In this document: in pieces, positions 35,908-43,964 of the stretch
How the letters are laid out: every line of letters starts with the position of its first letter
How positions within the stretch are numbered: the stretch's first letter is position 1
Assembly (NCBI GenBank): GCA_021846275.1
Contig: JAJZBZ010000003.1
Span: forward strand, 248,001-312,000
Origin: Acidobacteriota bacterium
GTDB taxonomy: Bacteria > Acidobacteriota > Terriglobia > Terriglobales > Acidobacteriaceae
Length of the DNA: 64,000 nt
Direction of reading: 5' to 3'
The notes under the pieces: generated by a model
Database searches by the model: none
Seen by the model: the letters and a program-made list of their open reading frames with translations, nothing else
Told to the model about the DNA's origin: nothing
Program-made: the position numbers and the translations under genes

Positions 35908-36177
35908 ATGAGGCGATTCTGGATTGTTGCGACGCTTGCCGACGGCGTTTTGCCGAAGAGGGAATTGCTGGACGTTGAGAACTCGATCCGGGCGTCGGCG
36001 CAGATGGAGATCGACGACTGGAACGAGCGATTTTCGCGCCCCGGATGGTGGGAGCGTGGGACGGGATCGAAGGAAGACGTACACGCTGTTGTATCCGAGC
36101 GCGATCCAGAAGGGGAAATCCTGGGCGAGCGTGACCTTCCCTTGCAGGGTTCGGGTCGAAAAAAACTTTATGGCTAG
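35908..36177 (+). CDS. Small phage protein, function unknown
   Basis: The 89-residue acidic protein starts at ATG 35908, 4 bp after the previous stop, with GAGGGG about 9 nt upstream. The N-terminus (RRFWIVATLADGVLPKRELL) is beta-like, followed by a Trp-rich region (DDWNERFSRPGWWERG). No family is recognised. It is the last gene of the early operon. Confidence 0.55.
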   Translation: MRRFWIVATLADGVLPKRELLDVENSIRASAQMEIDDWNERFSRPGWWERGTGSKEDVHAVVSERDPEGEILGERDLPLQGSGRKKLYG

Positions 36178-36534
36178 CCGAAGAGGTTGCGGTATAATCC
36201 GCGTCTTCGTGTTCGTGGCTTTTGATATATGCGTTTGCAAATGATGACATTGAACATATTGGCTATTTGAGCTGTGTGAGGATGCACAGCGCCGACTTTC
36301 GGTCCCGGTGGTTGTGGAGACGAACTACTGTAAGTGATTGTTGTCAGGCGACATGAGCATCTCTTATTTGCGCTGTTGATTTGGGTCTTTTGTTGTGTTG
36401 TATGATCTGCGTGATGTGTTCCAGCCGAGCGGCTGGCGTTAGGGTTGCCGATCAACCTGGAGTGCCAAAGAGACGCGAAGTCGCGTCCGCTGGCGCTCTT
36501 TGTCGTTTAGCGCGAGGCTTCATCTGGGGGACAT
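36178..36534. other. Gene-free, AT-richer region between early and late phage genes
   Basis: About 360 bp with lower GC than its surroundings and no supported gene. A TATAAT element lies at 36193-36198 and TATGAT at 36401-36406 with TTGATT upstream at a long 19-bp spacing. CCAGCC-GAGC-GGCTGG forms a hairpin at 36421-36436, and a longer inverted repeat follows at 36461-36503. This is where late promoter and antitermination signals would be expected. A 51-codon frame at 36402 has no ribosome-binding site. Confidence 0.55.
36461..36503 (+). terminator. Inverted repeat, possible terminator, upstream of the late genes
   Basis: Outer arms AGTGCCA and TGGCGCT pair with one G-U, and an inner hairpin ACGCGA-AG-TCGCGT sits between them. 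A short T-rich run (CTCTTTGTCGTTT) follows. The uridine run is interrupted, so termination would be weak or conditional. Confidence 0.4.
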
Positions 36535-36963
36535 GTGCCTGTACGTTGCAAGGGTGACCGTAAGTTTGTTCTGACCGACTCACTGGGTCGCAAGGTGATT
36601 CGTCGCGTGACGGCGGTTCAGGCGCAGCCATACCTGGACAGCGGCGCGTGGCGAGCCGAGCGGGATGAGTCGACTGGAGTGTTGATCCGATATTGTCTGG
36701 TCTCTGTGGATCGTGCGAAGGGGGACGTCGCGTTGCGGACGCGGCCGACGTGCGCTGCGATCTCTCGCCGCGAGATGGAGCTTAACCTCGGACGATCTCG
36801 AACGGCTGGAATGTCCGGGGATGCCCGCGAAAAGCTGGCTGCTTCAGGCAGAGCGCCGGAGGATGATGTGGAACGGGTGCAGGCCAAGGTGCGCGTGTGG
36901 CCGCATGTGAGCGGCGGTCCTGGCGACATTCTTCGGGTGTGGCCGCGCGAGGTCTCTCATTGA
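36535..36963 (+). CDS. Phage protein, function unknown
   Basis: The 142-residue protein starts at a GTG with GGGGGA 5 nt upstream. The N-terminus MPVRCKGDRKFVLTDSLGRKV is beta-rich and the C-terminus contains RVWPHVSGGPGDILRVW. No family is recognised. It is the first gene after the intergenic control region and is coupled to the next gene by a TTGA overlap, so it is likely part of the lysis block. Confidence 0.55.
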   Translation: MPVRCKGDRKFVLTDSLGRKVIRRVTAVQAQPYLDSGAWRAERDESTGVLIRYCLVSVDRAKGDVALRTRPTCAAISRREMELNLGRSRTAGMSGDAREKLAASGRAPEDDVERVQAKVRVWPHVSGGPGDILRVWPREVSH

Positions 36964-37178
36964 GCATCGAGCAGTTCGTCATCATGATTCTTTCGGCAGG
37001 TGGTGTCCAGCTGCTGATTGCGATTGCCTCTGCTGGCGCGTTGCGCCAGCAGATTGTCGATCTCGTAATCGCGGTGAAGACGCTCACGGAAGACGTCAAG
37101 GGCATCCAGCGGCTCCAGACGGATCATGAGGGGCGGCTGTCGCACGTCGAAGGGCGTCTCCAAGTACCGCGCGATTAG
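36960..37178 (+). CDS. Small membrane protein with coiled-coil tail (lysis block)
   Basis: The 72-residue protein starts at a TTG overlapping the previous stop, with GAGG 7 nt upstream. Residues about 5-27 are a hydrophobic segment (FVIMILSAGGVQLLIAIAS) and about 28-66 a coiled coil (VIAVKTLTEDVKGIQRL). This shape matches small haemolysin XhlA-like or holin-accessory proteins. It precedes the 3-TM holin, which supports a lysis role. Confidence 0.6.
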   Translation: MSIEQFVIMILSAGGVQLLIAIASAGALRQQIVDLVIAVKTLTEDVKGIQRLQTDHEGRLSHVEGRLQVPRD

Positions 37179-37239
37179 GCGAATCGCGCCGAATGTTTGG
37201 GAATGATAAGGTCCGCTGCGGCGGAGAAGCGAGGAAGCG

Positions 37240-37758
37240 ATGGGATCAACGGCTGGCGGTGTTCTGGGGAGTGTGCTGGGCGCGGCATCGAGCGCAGTGG
37301 CTGCGCCGGTAACGGGCGTGGTAGGCGTGATTGGTTCGCTGGTTTCGAAGGCTCTTGATTTCATTCCGGACCCGGCCAAGAAGATGGAGTTTCAGCAGCA
37401 CGCACTCGATCTGCAGGCTGCGGCGATGAGTCAGCAGCTTGCAGCGGAGACGCAGGAGGTCCAGGCCTCGGCGCAGGCTCAGGCGGATCAGCATCTGGCG
37501 ACGGTGCGAGCCGTCTTCTGTTACTCGATCTGCGCGTGCGTGGTGTTCAACCTGATTGGCGTGCCGCTGCTGCATGCGTTGTGGCGCCTGGATATTGCGC
37601 CGATCATGCTGCCGACGAATCTTCTGACGATCTTCGCGGTGATCATGCTGGGCCTGGTCGGCGTGCCGCAGGCCTTGTCGGCGGTGAAAGACATCATGGG
37701 CATGCCGGGCGACTCATCGGTGAGCGTGCTGGGCGTGAAGGTGGGCAACAAGAACTGA
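37240..37758 (+). CDS. Holin of the 3-TM gene-transfer-agent type
   Basis: The 172-residue protein has a Gly/Ala-rich amphipathic N-terminus, the conserved FIPDPAKKMEFQQHALDL segment (about 41-60) and two clear membrane segments at about 93-112 and 122-142. The pattern fits GTA_holin_3TM proteins, which form holes in the inner membrane and release the endolysin. GAGGAAGCG lies just upstream of the ATG. The neighbouring endolysin candidate supports the call. Confidence 0.8.
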   Translation: MGSTAGGVLGSVLGAASSAVAAPVTGVVGVIGSLVSKALDFIPDPAKKMEFQQHALDLQAAAMSQQLAAETQEVQASAQAQADQHLATVRAVFCYSICACVVFNLIGVPLLHALWRLDIAPIMLPTNLLTIFAVIMLGLVGVPQALSAVKDIMGMPGDSSVSVLGVKVGNKN

Positions 37759-37774
37759 ACAATTGGAGGGTGAG

Positions 37775-37951
37775 ATGGGAATCCTTGTTTGTTTTATGGC
37801 CGGTTTTGCAGCCGGCTTCCTTGTCGCGCTGCTGGCGAACCACACGATCATGGCGCGGATGGAGTCGTTCCACGAACGCGCGGTGGGGGAGCTGGCCACG
37901 CTGGTGACTCAGGCGAAAGAAACGTTGGACCGTCTTCAGGCGAAGCTGTAG
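37775..37951 (+). CDS. 58-residue membrane protein of the lysis block
   Basis: GGAGGG precedes the ATG at 37775. One hydrophobic segment (ILVCFMAGFAAGFLVALLA) occupies the N-terminus and a helical, coiled-coil-like part follows (FHERAVGELATLVTQAKETL). The layout is that of an inner-membrane spanin subunit or a holin partner. No outer-membrane spanin lipoprotein is seen in an overlapping frame, so the function is open. Confidence 0.6.
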   Translation: MGILVCFMAGFAAGFLVALLANHTIMARMESFHERAVGELATLVTQAKETLDRLQAKL

Positions 37952-37987
37952 AGACTGGCGCGGGATGCGCAGATTGAGGAGTGCGGC

Positions 37988-38356
37988 ATGGCATGGAGAT
38001 TTGAGCGGTACACCGGGCAGCTTTTCTCGCCCAGTGGGAATTTGTTCGGCATCGGGTATTCAGGTCGCGACTCAGGGATGAATACGCCGCAGTACGAGAA
38101 CGTGCATGACGTTGGGCCGATTCCGAAGGGCGTCTGGGACATTGGTGAGTTCTTCGACGATCCGGGCGGAAAAGGGCCGTGCGTGGCTCACCTGACGCCG
38201 GAACCGGGGTTCGAGACGTTTGGGCGCGACGGCTTCATGATCCACGGCGACAACAGCGAAAGGAATCACACGGCCAGCGAAGGTTGCATCATCCTGGGGC
38301 CACAACAGCGTCTGGCGATCAGCTGCAGCGCTGATAAAAAGCTTGTCGTGGTCTGA
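37988..38356 (+). CDS. tlde1/DUF2778-type peptidoglycan hydrolase, probable endolysin
   Basis: The 122-residue protein has the motifs of the tlde1 (DUF2778) domain, an L,D-transpeptidase-like fold: DVGPIPKGVWDIG at 41-53, MIHGDN with His86, and SEGC with Cys100 as the expected nucleophile. Known tlde1 proteins include a type VI secretion effector that acts on the peptide stems of peptidoglycan. Position directly after a holin and a small membrane protein suggests it is the phage endolysin. No signal peptide is present, as for a holin-dependent enzyme. GAGGAG lies 6 nt upstream of the ATG. Confidence 0.82.
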   Translation: MAWRFERYTGQLFSPSGNLFGIGYSGRDSGMNTPQYENVHDVGPIPKGVWDIGEFFDDPGGKGPCVAHLTPEPGFETFGRDGFMIHGDNSERNHTASEGCIILGPQQRLAISCSADKKLVVV

Positions 38357-38367
38357 GGGCGTCGCGT

Positions 38368-38631
38368 GTGAGCGCGTCAGGCTGGGATTCTCCCGATCGC
38401 ACCGCTGCTGCGCAGGTCGCGGCAATGCAGTTTGCTGGCGGCCGCAGCGTGGCCGACGTCGCCGCATTGTGGGAGCGGGACGAGCAATGGGTTCTGGACG
38501 CGATTCGCGCAGCTATCCTTGCGTCCGTTCCGGTGCGGGACGGGGGCACGAAGACGCCGCGCAGCATCGAGCGCGCAGCGCGGTCCGGCAGCATGGCGGT
38601 TGAGCAGGGCGAGTTGTTCGAGGACGGATGA
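38368..38631 (+). CDS. Small phage protein with HTH-like segment
   Basis: The 87-residue protein starts at a GTG with GAGGG upstream. A helix-turn-helix-like segment (GGRSVADVAALWERDEQWV) lies at about 24-43. The C-terminus is acidic. It lies immediately before the small terminase gene and could assist packaging recognition; this is inference. No family is recognised with confidence. Confidence 0.55.
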   Translation: MSASGWDSPDRTAAAQVAAMQFAGGRSVADVAALWERDEQWVLDAIRAAILASVPVRDGGTKTPRSIERAARSGSMAVEQGELFEDG

Positions 38632-38632
38632 G

Positions 38633-39121
38633 ATGAATCCACGGCAGGCAATTTTTATCGCTGAGTACGAGGTCGATTTCAACGCGACTCGTGCTGCGAT
38701 TGCCGCAGGGTTTGCGCCGAAGAGCGCCGAAGTCGCTGGTAGCCGTCTGCTGCGACGCCGAGACGTTCAGGCAATTCTGGCGGAGCGCCAGGCGCGGCGC
38801 GTGGAAAAGCTCGATATTTCGGTGGAGCGGACGGCGCGGGAACTGGCGAAGCTGGCGTATTTTGACCCGGGCAGGCTGTTCGACGACAAAGGGCGCGTGA
38901 AGAAGATCGCCGAGCTGGACGAGGTAACGCGAGCGGCCGTGGAAGGTTTCGACGTGGACCCAAGCACAGGCAAGGTCACGCGGATCGTGCTTGCCAAAAA
39001 GGGCCAGAATCTCGAGCGCATGATGCGTTACCTGGGCATGATGACTGACCGGGTCCAGCATTCCGGCACCTTGACGCTGGAGCAGCTGGTGTGCGGCAGC
39101 GGAGCCGATGAAGCCGGGTAG
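38633..39121 (+). CDS. Terminase small subunit
   Basis: The 162-residue protein begins NPRQAIFIAEYEVDFNATRAAIAAGF, the HTH-containing N-terminus of the Terminase_2 family, followed by SAEVAGSRLLRRRDVQAIL. A central helical oligomerisation region and KGQNLERMMRYLGM near the C-terminus also fit. It binds the phage packaging site and hands DNA to the large subunit. It overlaps the large subunit gene by 14 bp. Confidence 0.9.
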   Translation: MNPRQAIFIAEYEVDFNATRAAIAAGFAPKSAEVAGSRLLRRRDVQAILAERQARRVEKLDISVERTARELAKLAYFDPGRLFDDKGRVKKIAELDEVTRAAVEGFDVDPSTGKVTRIVLAKKGQNLERMMRYLGMMTDRVQHSGTLTLEQLVCGSGADEAG

Positions 39122-40577
39122 CGCGAAGATTGCCGAATGGCGACGTGATCCGGTGCGGTTTGTGTGCGAAGTGTTCAGCGCGACTCCGGATGCGTGGCAG
39201 GCGGAAGCGCTCCAGAAGCTGGGCGCGGCGGGAAGGAAGCGGTTGGCGCTGAAAGCCTGTGCGGGACCGGGAAAGACCGCAGTCCTCGCGTGGGCCGGTT
39301 GGCACCGACTGGCGTGTTATGCCGCTCCGAACGAGCATCCGAAGGGATTGGCAGTTTCGATCACCGGAGACAACCTCCGGCGCAATCTATGGGCTGAGAT
39401 GGCGCGCTGGCGAAACGCGAGCCCGTTTCTGATCGCGGCATTTGAGTGGACGGGTTCGCGCATCTTTGCGCGAGACCACTCCGAGACCTGGTTCCTATCC
39501 GCGACGAGCTGGCCGAAGACGGCTGATCTGGACACGATCGGGCGCACGCTAAGCGGCCTGCACTCGAGGTATCCGTTTTATCTGATCGACGAAAGCGGCG
39601 ACGCGCCGCCGAACCTGCTGCGCAGCGCCGAACAGGGATTGGCAAACTGCGAAGACGGCCTGATCATTACCGCGGGCAACACAACCAGCCAGACTGGGCT
39701 GCTCTACGAGGTAAGCTCGCGGCTGCGCGGACGGATGGAAGACGGTCGCTGGGAGGTGCTCTCGATCACGGCCGATCCGGATGCCTCGAACCGAACGCCG
39801 CGCGTGGATATTGAATGGGCGCGTCAGCAGATCAAAACGTATGGTCGCGACAATCCCTGGGTCATGGCGTACGTACTGGGCGAGTTCCCGCCCGGATCGA
39901 TCAATGCGCTGCTGAGCATGGACGAAGTCGAAGCGGCAATGGATCGCCGGCCCGATCCGGGCAGTTACGAGTGGACGGCGAAGCGCATCGGCGTGGACGT
40001 GGCACGCTTTGGCGACGACCGCACTGTGCATTTCCCGAGGCAGGGGATGGCGGCATTTGAGCCGAAAGTCATGCGAGCGGCGCGGGGTAGCGCGGTGAGC
40101 GTGGATATTGCCAACCGGACGATGGCGATGATGAACGAGCTGAGCGCCGAGGAAGCGTACTTTGACGACACGGTTGGATGGGCGCACGGGGCGGTCGACA
40201 TTCTGCGTGCGTCAGGGCGCAAGGTGTACGCGATCCAGTTTGATAAGCCGAGCGCCAATCCGCGCTACCTGAATATGCGGGCGCAGATGTGGATGGAGAT
40301 GGCCGAGTGGGTAAAGGGTGGCGGCTGCCTCCCACGCATCTCGGAGATGATTTCCGAGCTGACGATGCCAACCTATTTCTTCTCCGGGGGGAAGTTCCAG
40401 ATCGAGTCGAAGGATCAGATCAAAAAACGTCTGAGCAGGAGTCCTGACCTGGCCGATGCCCTGGCTCTGACCTTCGCTCTTCCGGACTCGCCGAAAGAAA
40501 AGTCGCGATTCGCACGCAGAGCGAGCGCGGACAGCAACCCGCTTGAGTACGACCCTTACGCGTGGATGGGGATATGA
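39108..40577 (+). CDS. Terminase large subunit
   Basis: The 489-residue packaging motor has an ATPase domain with Walker A CAGPGKTA (51-58) and Walker B YLIDES (Asp161, catalytic Glu162). The RNase H-fold nuclease shows its acidic residues in GVDVARFGDDRT (Asp297), YFDDTVG (Asp353/Asp354) and SPDLADALALTF (Asp447 or Asp450). It packages DNA into proheads and cuts the concatemer. The length is normal. The ATGA overlap couples it to the GNAT gene. Confidence 0.95.
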   Translation: MKPGSAKIAEWRRDPVRFVCEVFSATPDAWQAEALQKLGAAGRKRLALKACAGPGKTAVLAWAGWHRLACYAAPNEHPKGLAVSITGDNLRRNLWAEMARWRNASPFLIAAFEWTGSRIFARDHSETWFLSATSWPKTADLDTIGRTLSGLHSRYPFYLIDESGDAPPNLLRSAEQGLANCEDGLIITAGNTTSQTGLLYEVSSRLRGRMEDGRWEVLSITADPDASNRTPRVDIEWARQQIKTYGRDNPWVMAYVLGEFPPGSINALLSMDEVEAAMDRRPDPGSYEWTAKRIGVDVARFGDDRTVHFPRQGMAAFEPKVMRAARGSAVSVDIANRTMAMMNELSAEEAYFDDTVGWAHGAVDILRASGRKVYAIQFDKPSANPRYLNMRAQMWMEMAEWVKGGGCLPRISEMISELTMPTYFFSGGKFQIESKDQIKKRLSRSPDLADALALTFALPDSPKEKSRFARRASADSNPLEYDPYAWMGI

Positions 40578-41035
40578 AGGAAAAAATCATAGTGCAATGC
40601 ACGGCGCGCTCTGTGCTGGAGAATCCGGCGTGTGCGGGATTGCTCGCGGAGTACCAGGAGGAGTGCGCCAACCGTGATCTTGGCTTGTCCGATCCGCAGC
40701 TCCCGCAGTACGAGTTGCTGGAGAGCACCGGCTCCGCGCAGTGTTTTGCGGCGTACGTCGACGCGCAGCTTGAGGGATTTGCCTTTGTACTGATGTCGCG
40801 GATGACGCATTTCGGGAAGGTGGGGGCGGTTGTGGAGAGCTTGTTTGTCAGGCAGTCGATGCGGCGCAGCATGCTTGGCCTGTCGCTGATGCGTTCGGTG
40901 GAAGCGTGGGCGCGCGAACACGGATGCGCGATGATTTTCTACAGCGCGCCGCTCGGGGGATCGCTTCAGCGTCTTTTGCAGCGGTCCCGCGAATACGGTC
41001 ACCATGCCGACGTTTTTTCGAGGAAGCTGGCATGA
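40574..41035 (+). CDS. GNAT-family acetyltransferase in the packaging block
   Basis: The 153-residue protein has the fold order of a GNAT enzyme: FAAYVDAQLEGFAFVLMSRM (central beta strands), VVESLFVRQSMRRSMLGLSLMRSVEAWAREHG (acetyl-CoA binding loop and helix) and MIFYSAPLGG. Acyltransferase-like genes between terminase and portal occur in related podoviruses, where their substrate is unknown. Overlaps both neighbours as ATGA. Confidence 0.78.
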   Translation: MKEKIIVQCTARSVLENPACAGLLAEYQEECANRDLGLSDPQLPQYELLESTGSAQCFAAYVDAQLEGFAFVLMSRMTHFGKVGAVVESLFVRQSMRRSMLGLSLMRSVEAWAREHGCAMIFYSAPLGGSLQRLLQRSREYGHHADVFSRKLA

Positions 41036-41589
41036 TTCCGTATACATCTCTTTCATGCGACGGGACCATGGCTGATGCAGCGGCAAAGATGCTTACCGCG
41101 GCGCCTGACCATGTGCTGAGACGGTTGGAAGACCTCGATGCGCACATGATTGGGAACGAGCCGGTGGACGTTCCGACCGAGCATGTCATCCACGCTGGCA
41201 TGTACGCGCGCACGATCGTGCTACCGCCCGATCACGTCCTGACTGGCGCGCTGGTAAAGATTGCAACGCTGTTGCTTGTGACTGGAACGGTAGAGATGCT
41301 CAACGGCGACGCATGGCAGCGGCTGGAGGGATACAACGTGCTGTGTGGGTTGCCGGGCCGCAAGCAGCTCATCGTGACGCGAAGCAGCGTCGTTCTTACG
41401 ATGATCTTTCCCACGGCGGCACGAACCGTTGCCGAGGCCGAAGAGGAATTCACTGACGACTTCGAACGGCTGCTTAGCCGGAGGCAGAATGCCAACGCTG
41501 TTCGCGTTACGCCTGCGTTGACTGGACGTGAGGCAGAATTGATCGACACGGAGGAGATATGTCCGGAGCAATTTCGCTCGGAACGATAG
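41032..41589 (+). CDS. Cupin-like phage protein
   Basis: The 185-residue protein starts in an ATGA overlap with the GNAT gene. The middle (about 50-130) alternates short strands and turns as in a cupin barrel: VIHAGMYARTIVLPPDHV, LVTGTVEMLNGDAWQRL, VLCGLPGRKQLIVTR. The cupin assignment is by pattern and is moderate. The tail is acidic. Two such genes between TerL and portal suggest an accessory virion or host-modifying pair. Confidence 0.6.
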   Translation: MIPYTSLSCDGTMADAAAKMLTAAPDHVLRRLEDLDAHMIGNEPVDVPTEHVIHAGMYARTIVLPPDHVLTGALVKIATLLLVTGTVEMLNGDAWQRLEGYNVLCGLPGRKQLIVTRSSVVLTMIFPTAARTVAEAEEEFTDDFERLLSRRQNANAVRVTPALTGREAELIDTEEICPEQFRSER

Positions 41590-41909
41590 CCGCGCTTGTG
41601 GGTGGCGTCGGCGCGCTTGGAGGCGCGGCCTACGGGATATACAACGGCCAGCAGCAGAACTCGATTCAGAAGCAGGCCCTGGCGCGTCAGAACACTGCGC
41701 AGAAGGAGGCGGTGGCCGGACAACTGTCGACAGAGCGTCAGGCGGCCGTGGCCGAAAAGGCTGCTAACGAGCAAGCCCCGAATGTTTCTGCGATTCTGGC
41801 TCGCGCTGCGCAGATGGGTAACGCGGGCCTCAGCAGCACGATGCTGACGAGTCCTACTGGCATCTCCAGCCCGCTGGCGCTGGGGAAGAACACGCTTCTC
41901 GGAAGCTGA
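41559..41909 (+). CDS. Small phage protein with glycine-rich hydrophobic N-terminus
   Basis: The 116-residue protein has GGAGGAG directly upstream of the ATG and overlaps the previous gene by 31 bp. The first 27 residues are Gly/Ala-rich and hydrophobic (ISLGTIAALVGGVGALGGAA), followed by a Gln-rich helical part. It may be a minor virion or ejected protein. No family is recognised. Confidence 0.6.
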   Translation: MSGAISLGTIAALVGGVGALGGAAYGIYNGQQQNSIQKQALARQNTAQKEAVAGQLSTERQAAVAEKAANEQAPNVSAILARAAQMGNAGLSSTMLTSPTGISSPLALGKNTLLGS

Positions 41910-41927
41910 CGAAGGAAACGAGCAAAT

Positions 41928-43637
41928 ATGCCTGGCGGATTTTCGACGAAGCGCGAGCAGCTCCTGATGCGATGGGGGCAGATGAAGACCGAGCGGTCAA
42001 GTTGGTGGGGCCAGTGGCAGGAAATCTCCATGTACGTTCTGCCATGGAGCGGCCGCTACTTCCGCCAGGACCGCGACAAGGGAAACCGCCGTGGAAACTA
42101 CATCTACGACAACACCGGTATCCGCGCTCTGCGCACGCTGGGAGCTGGCCTGATGTCCGGCGCGACGAGTCCGGCGCGGCCATGGTTTCGCCTGGCGACG
42201 CACGATCCCAACCTGGATAAAACGACGCCCGTCAAGCTGTGGCTTGCGGAGGTCGCGCAGCGGATGCACGCGGTCTTCGAAAAATCGAACACCTATCGCG
42301 CTCTCCAGCAGGTGTATGAAGAACTGGGCGCGTTCGGGACGGGAGCTTCGCTGGTGTTCCCGGATTTTCGGTCCATCATTCACCACTATCCGCTGACGAC
42401 GGGCGAGTACGCGATTGCCCAGAGCTGGAAGGGGGAAGTCAATGTTCTCTATCGCGAGTTCGAAAAGACCGTCAGCGATTTGGTTGCGGAGTTTGGTCTG
42501 AAGAACTGCTCGTCGACGGTTCAAACCCTGTACTCGAACGGCCAACTTGAAGCCTGGGTTCCGATCATTCATGCCATCGAGCCACGGTCAGACCGCGATC
42601 CGAGCAAGCGTGACGCAATCAACATGGAGTGGGGAAGTTACTACTTCGAGTTGAGCGGAAATTCGGACGTCTGTCTGCGCGAGAGTGGATACCGGCGGTT
42701 CCCAGGAGTCGTTCCGCGATGGGCGGTTTCAGGCGGGGACATCTACGGCAACTCACCAGGCATGGAGGCTCTCGGCGACATCAAGCAGCTCCAGCAGGAG
42801 CAGCTCCGAAAGGCGCAGGGGATTGACTATCAGACGAATCCTCCGCTTCAGGTTCCGGATTCATTGATGAGCACCGAGGTCAATCGGCTCCCAGGCGGCA
42901 CAACGTTTGTTCCGCCCGGTGGGACTGCGGGGAAAGTCGAGACCATGTTCGAGGTTGAACTGAACCTGCAGGCGCTCTTGGAAGATATCCAGGACGTGCG
43001 CGACCGCATTCGCCAGAGCTTTTTCAGCGACGTCTTCATGATGCTCGCGAACTCTTCGAATCCGCAGATGACAGCGACAGAGGTGGCCGAGCGTCAGGAA
43101 GAGAAGATGCTCATGATGGGGCCCGTGCTCGAGCGGTTGAACAACGAACTGCTCTTCCCGCTTATCGAAGTCACGTTCGCGCACATGATCGAGATGAACG
43201 CGATCCCGCCAGCGCCGCAGTCGCTTGCGGGAATGGACCTGAATGTCGAGTTCATTTCGATGCTGGCGCAGGCTCAGCGGGCAATCGGGACCAACAGCAT
43301 TGATCGTTTTGTCGGGAGTCTGGGAACGGTTGCGCAGATGAAGCCCGACGTGCTCGACAAGTTCGACTCCGACGCGTGGGCCGACGAGTATTCCGACATG
43401 CTTGGCGTTGACCCCAGCCTGGTCCTGGGCAACGGGCAGGTGGCTGTCATCCGGAAAGCCCGCGCGAACGCGCAGGCTCAGCAACAGAAGCTGGCGGCGG
43501 CGCAGCAGGTGAGCGCGGCGGCCAAAAACTTTGGGCAAGCCGCCTCTGCCAGCCAGAGCGCGTCGGGGCCAGGCGTGGGTTCCGATGTCCTGAACATGTT
43601 CAGCGGCTATCAATCGCCGGCTCCAACGGAGGTATAA
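41928..43637 (+). CDS. Portal (head-tail connector) protein
   Basis: The 569-residue protein matches podovirus head-to-tail connecting proteins: SWWGQWQEISMYVLP near the N-terminus, GLMSGATSPARPWFRL, YEELGAFGTGASLVF and the stem/helix region QQEQLRKAQGIDYQ. Twelve copies form the ring through which DNA enters and leaves the head. The Gln/Ala-rich C-terminus is usual. It is followed immediately by the small capsid-associated gene, with GGAGG between. Confidence 0.95.
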   Translation: MPGGFSTKREQLLMRWGQMKTERSSWWGQWQEISMYVLPWSGRYFRQDRDKGNRRGNYIYDNTGIRALRTLGAGLMSGATSPARPWFRLATHDPNLDKTTPVKLWLAEVAQRMHAVFEKSNTYRALQQVYEELGAFGTGASLVFPDFRSIIHHYPLTTGEYAIAQSWKGEVNVLYREFEKTVSDLVAEFGLKNCSSTVQTLYSNGQLEAWVPIIHAIEPRSDRDPSKRDAINMEWGSYYFELSGNSDVCLRESGYRRFPGVVPRWAVSGGDIYGNSPGMEALGDIKQLQQEQLRKAQGIDYQTNPPLQVPDSLMSTEVNRLPGGTTFVPPGGTAGKVETMFEVELNLQALLEDIQDVRDRIRQSFFSDVFMMLANSSNPQMTATEVAERQEEKMLMMGPVLERLNNELLFPLIEVTFAHMIEMNAIPPAPQSLAGMDLNVEFISMLAQAQRAIGTNSIDRFVGSLGTVAQMKPDVLDKFDSDAWADEYSDMLGVDPSLVLGNGQVAVIRKARANAQAQQQKLAAAQQVSAAAKNFGQAASASQSASGPGVGSDVLNMFSGYQSPAPTEV

Positions 43638-43964
43638 ATGGCAACCCTCATCAGCATGGAGATGACCAAGGCCGAGGCGAAGGCTGAGGCAAGTCCTGAT
43701 TCCCCGGACTACAAGTATCCCTGGGGACTGGAAATCTATCTGGACGACGCGTCGCTTTCAAAGCTCGGCATCAACACGCTTCCCACGGTGGGAACCGAGG
43801 TGCGAATTCTTGCCAAGGCGGTCATCGAGTCCGTCAACGAAAACGTGACGACCGACGACGGATCGAAAAAGGGCGTCAACCTGCAGATCACCGACATGGC
43901 GGTTGAGGGGATGCAGGGCGACCTGCTTGCCAGCGCAGCCGCGGTGCTCTACGGGAAGAAGTGA
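43638..43964 (+). CDS. Candidate capsid-stabilising (staple-like) protein
   Basis: The 108-residue protein has a helical charged N-terminus, then a beta-rich body (WGLEIYLDDASLSKLGI, GTEVRILAKAVIESVNENV, GVNLQITDMAVEG). Similar small proteins between portal and scaffold in epsilon15-like podoviruses bind the capsid surface. The role is inferred from position and general pattern. GGAGG lies 5 nt before the ATG. Confidence 0.6.
   Translation: MATLISMEMTKAEAKAEASPDSPDYKYPWGLEIYLDDASLSKLGINTLPTVGTEVRILAKAVIESVNENVTTDDGSKKGVNLQITDMAVEGMQGDLLASAAAVLYGKK

Noticed and set aside
36402..36557. 51-codon frame in the early/late intergenic region
   Set aside because: No ribosome-binding site, and it runs into the start of the next gene in another frame; hairpins across it suggest RNA signals instead.
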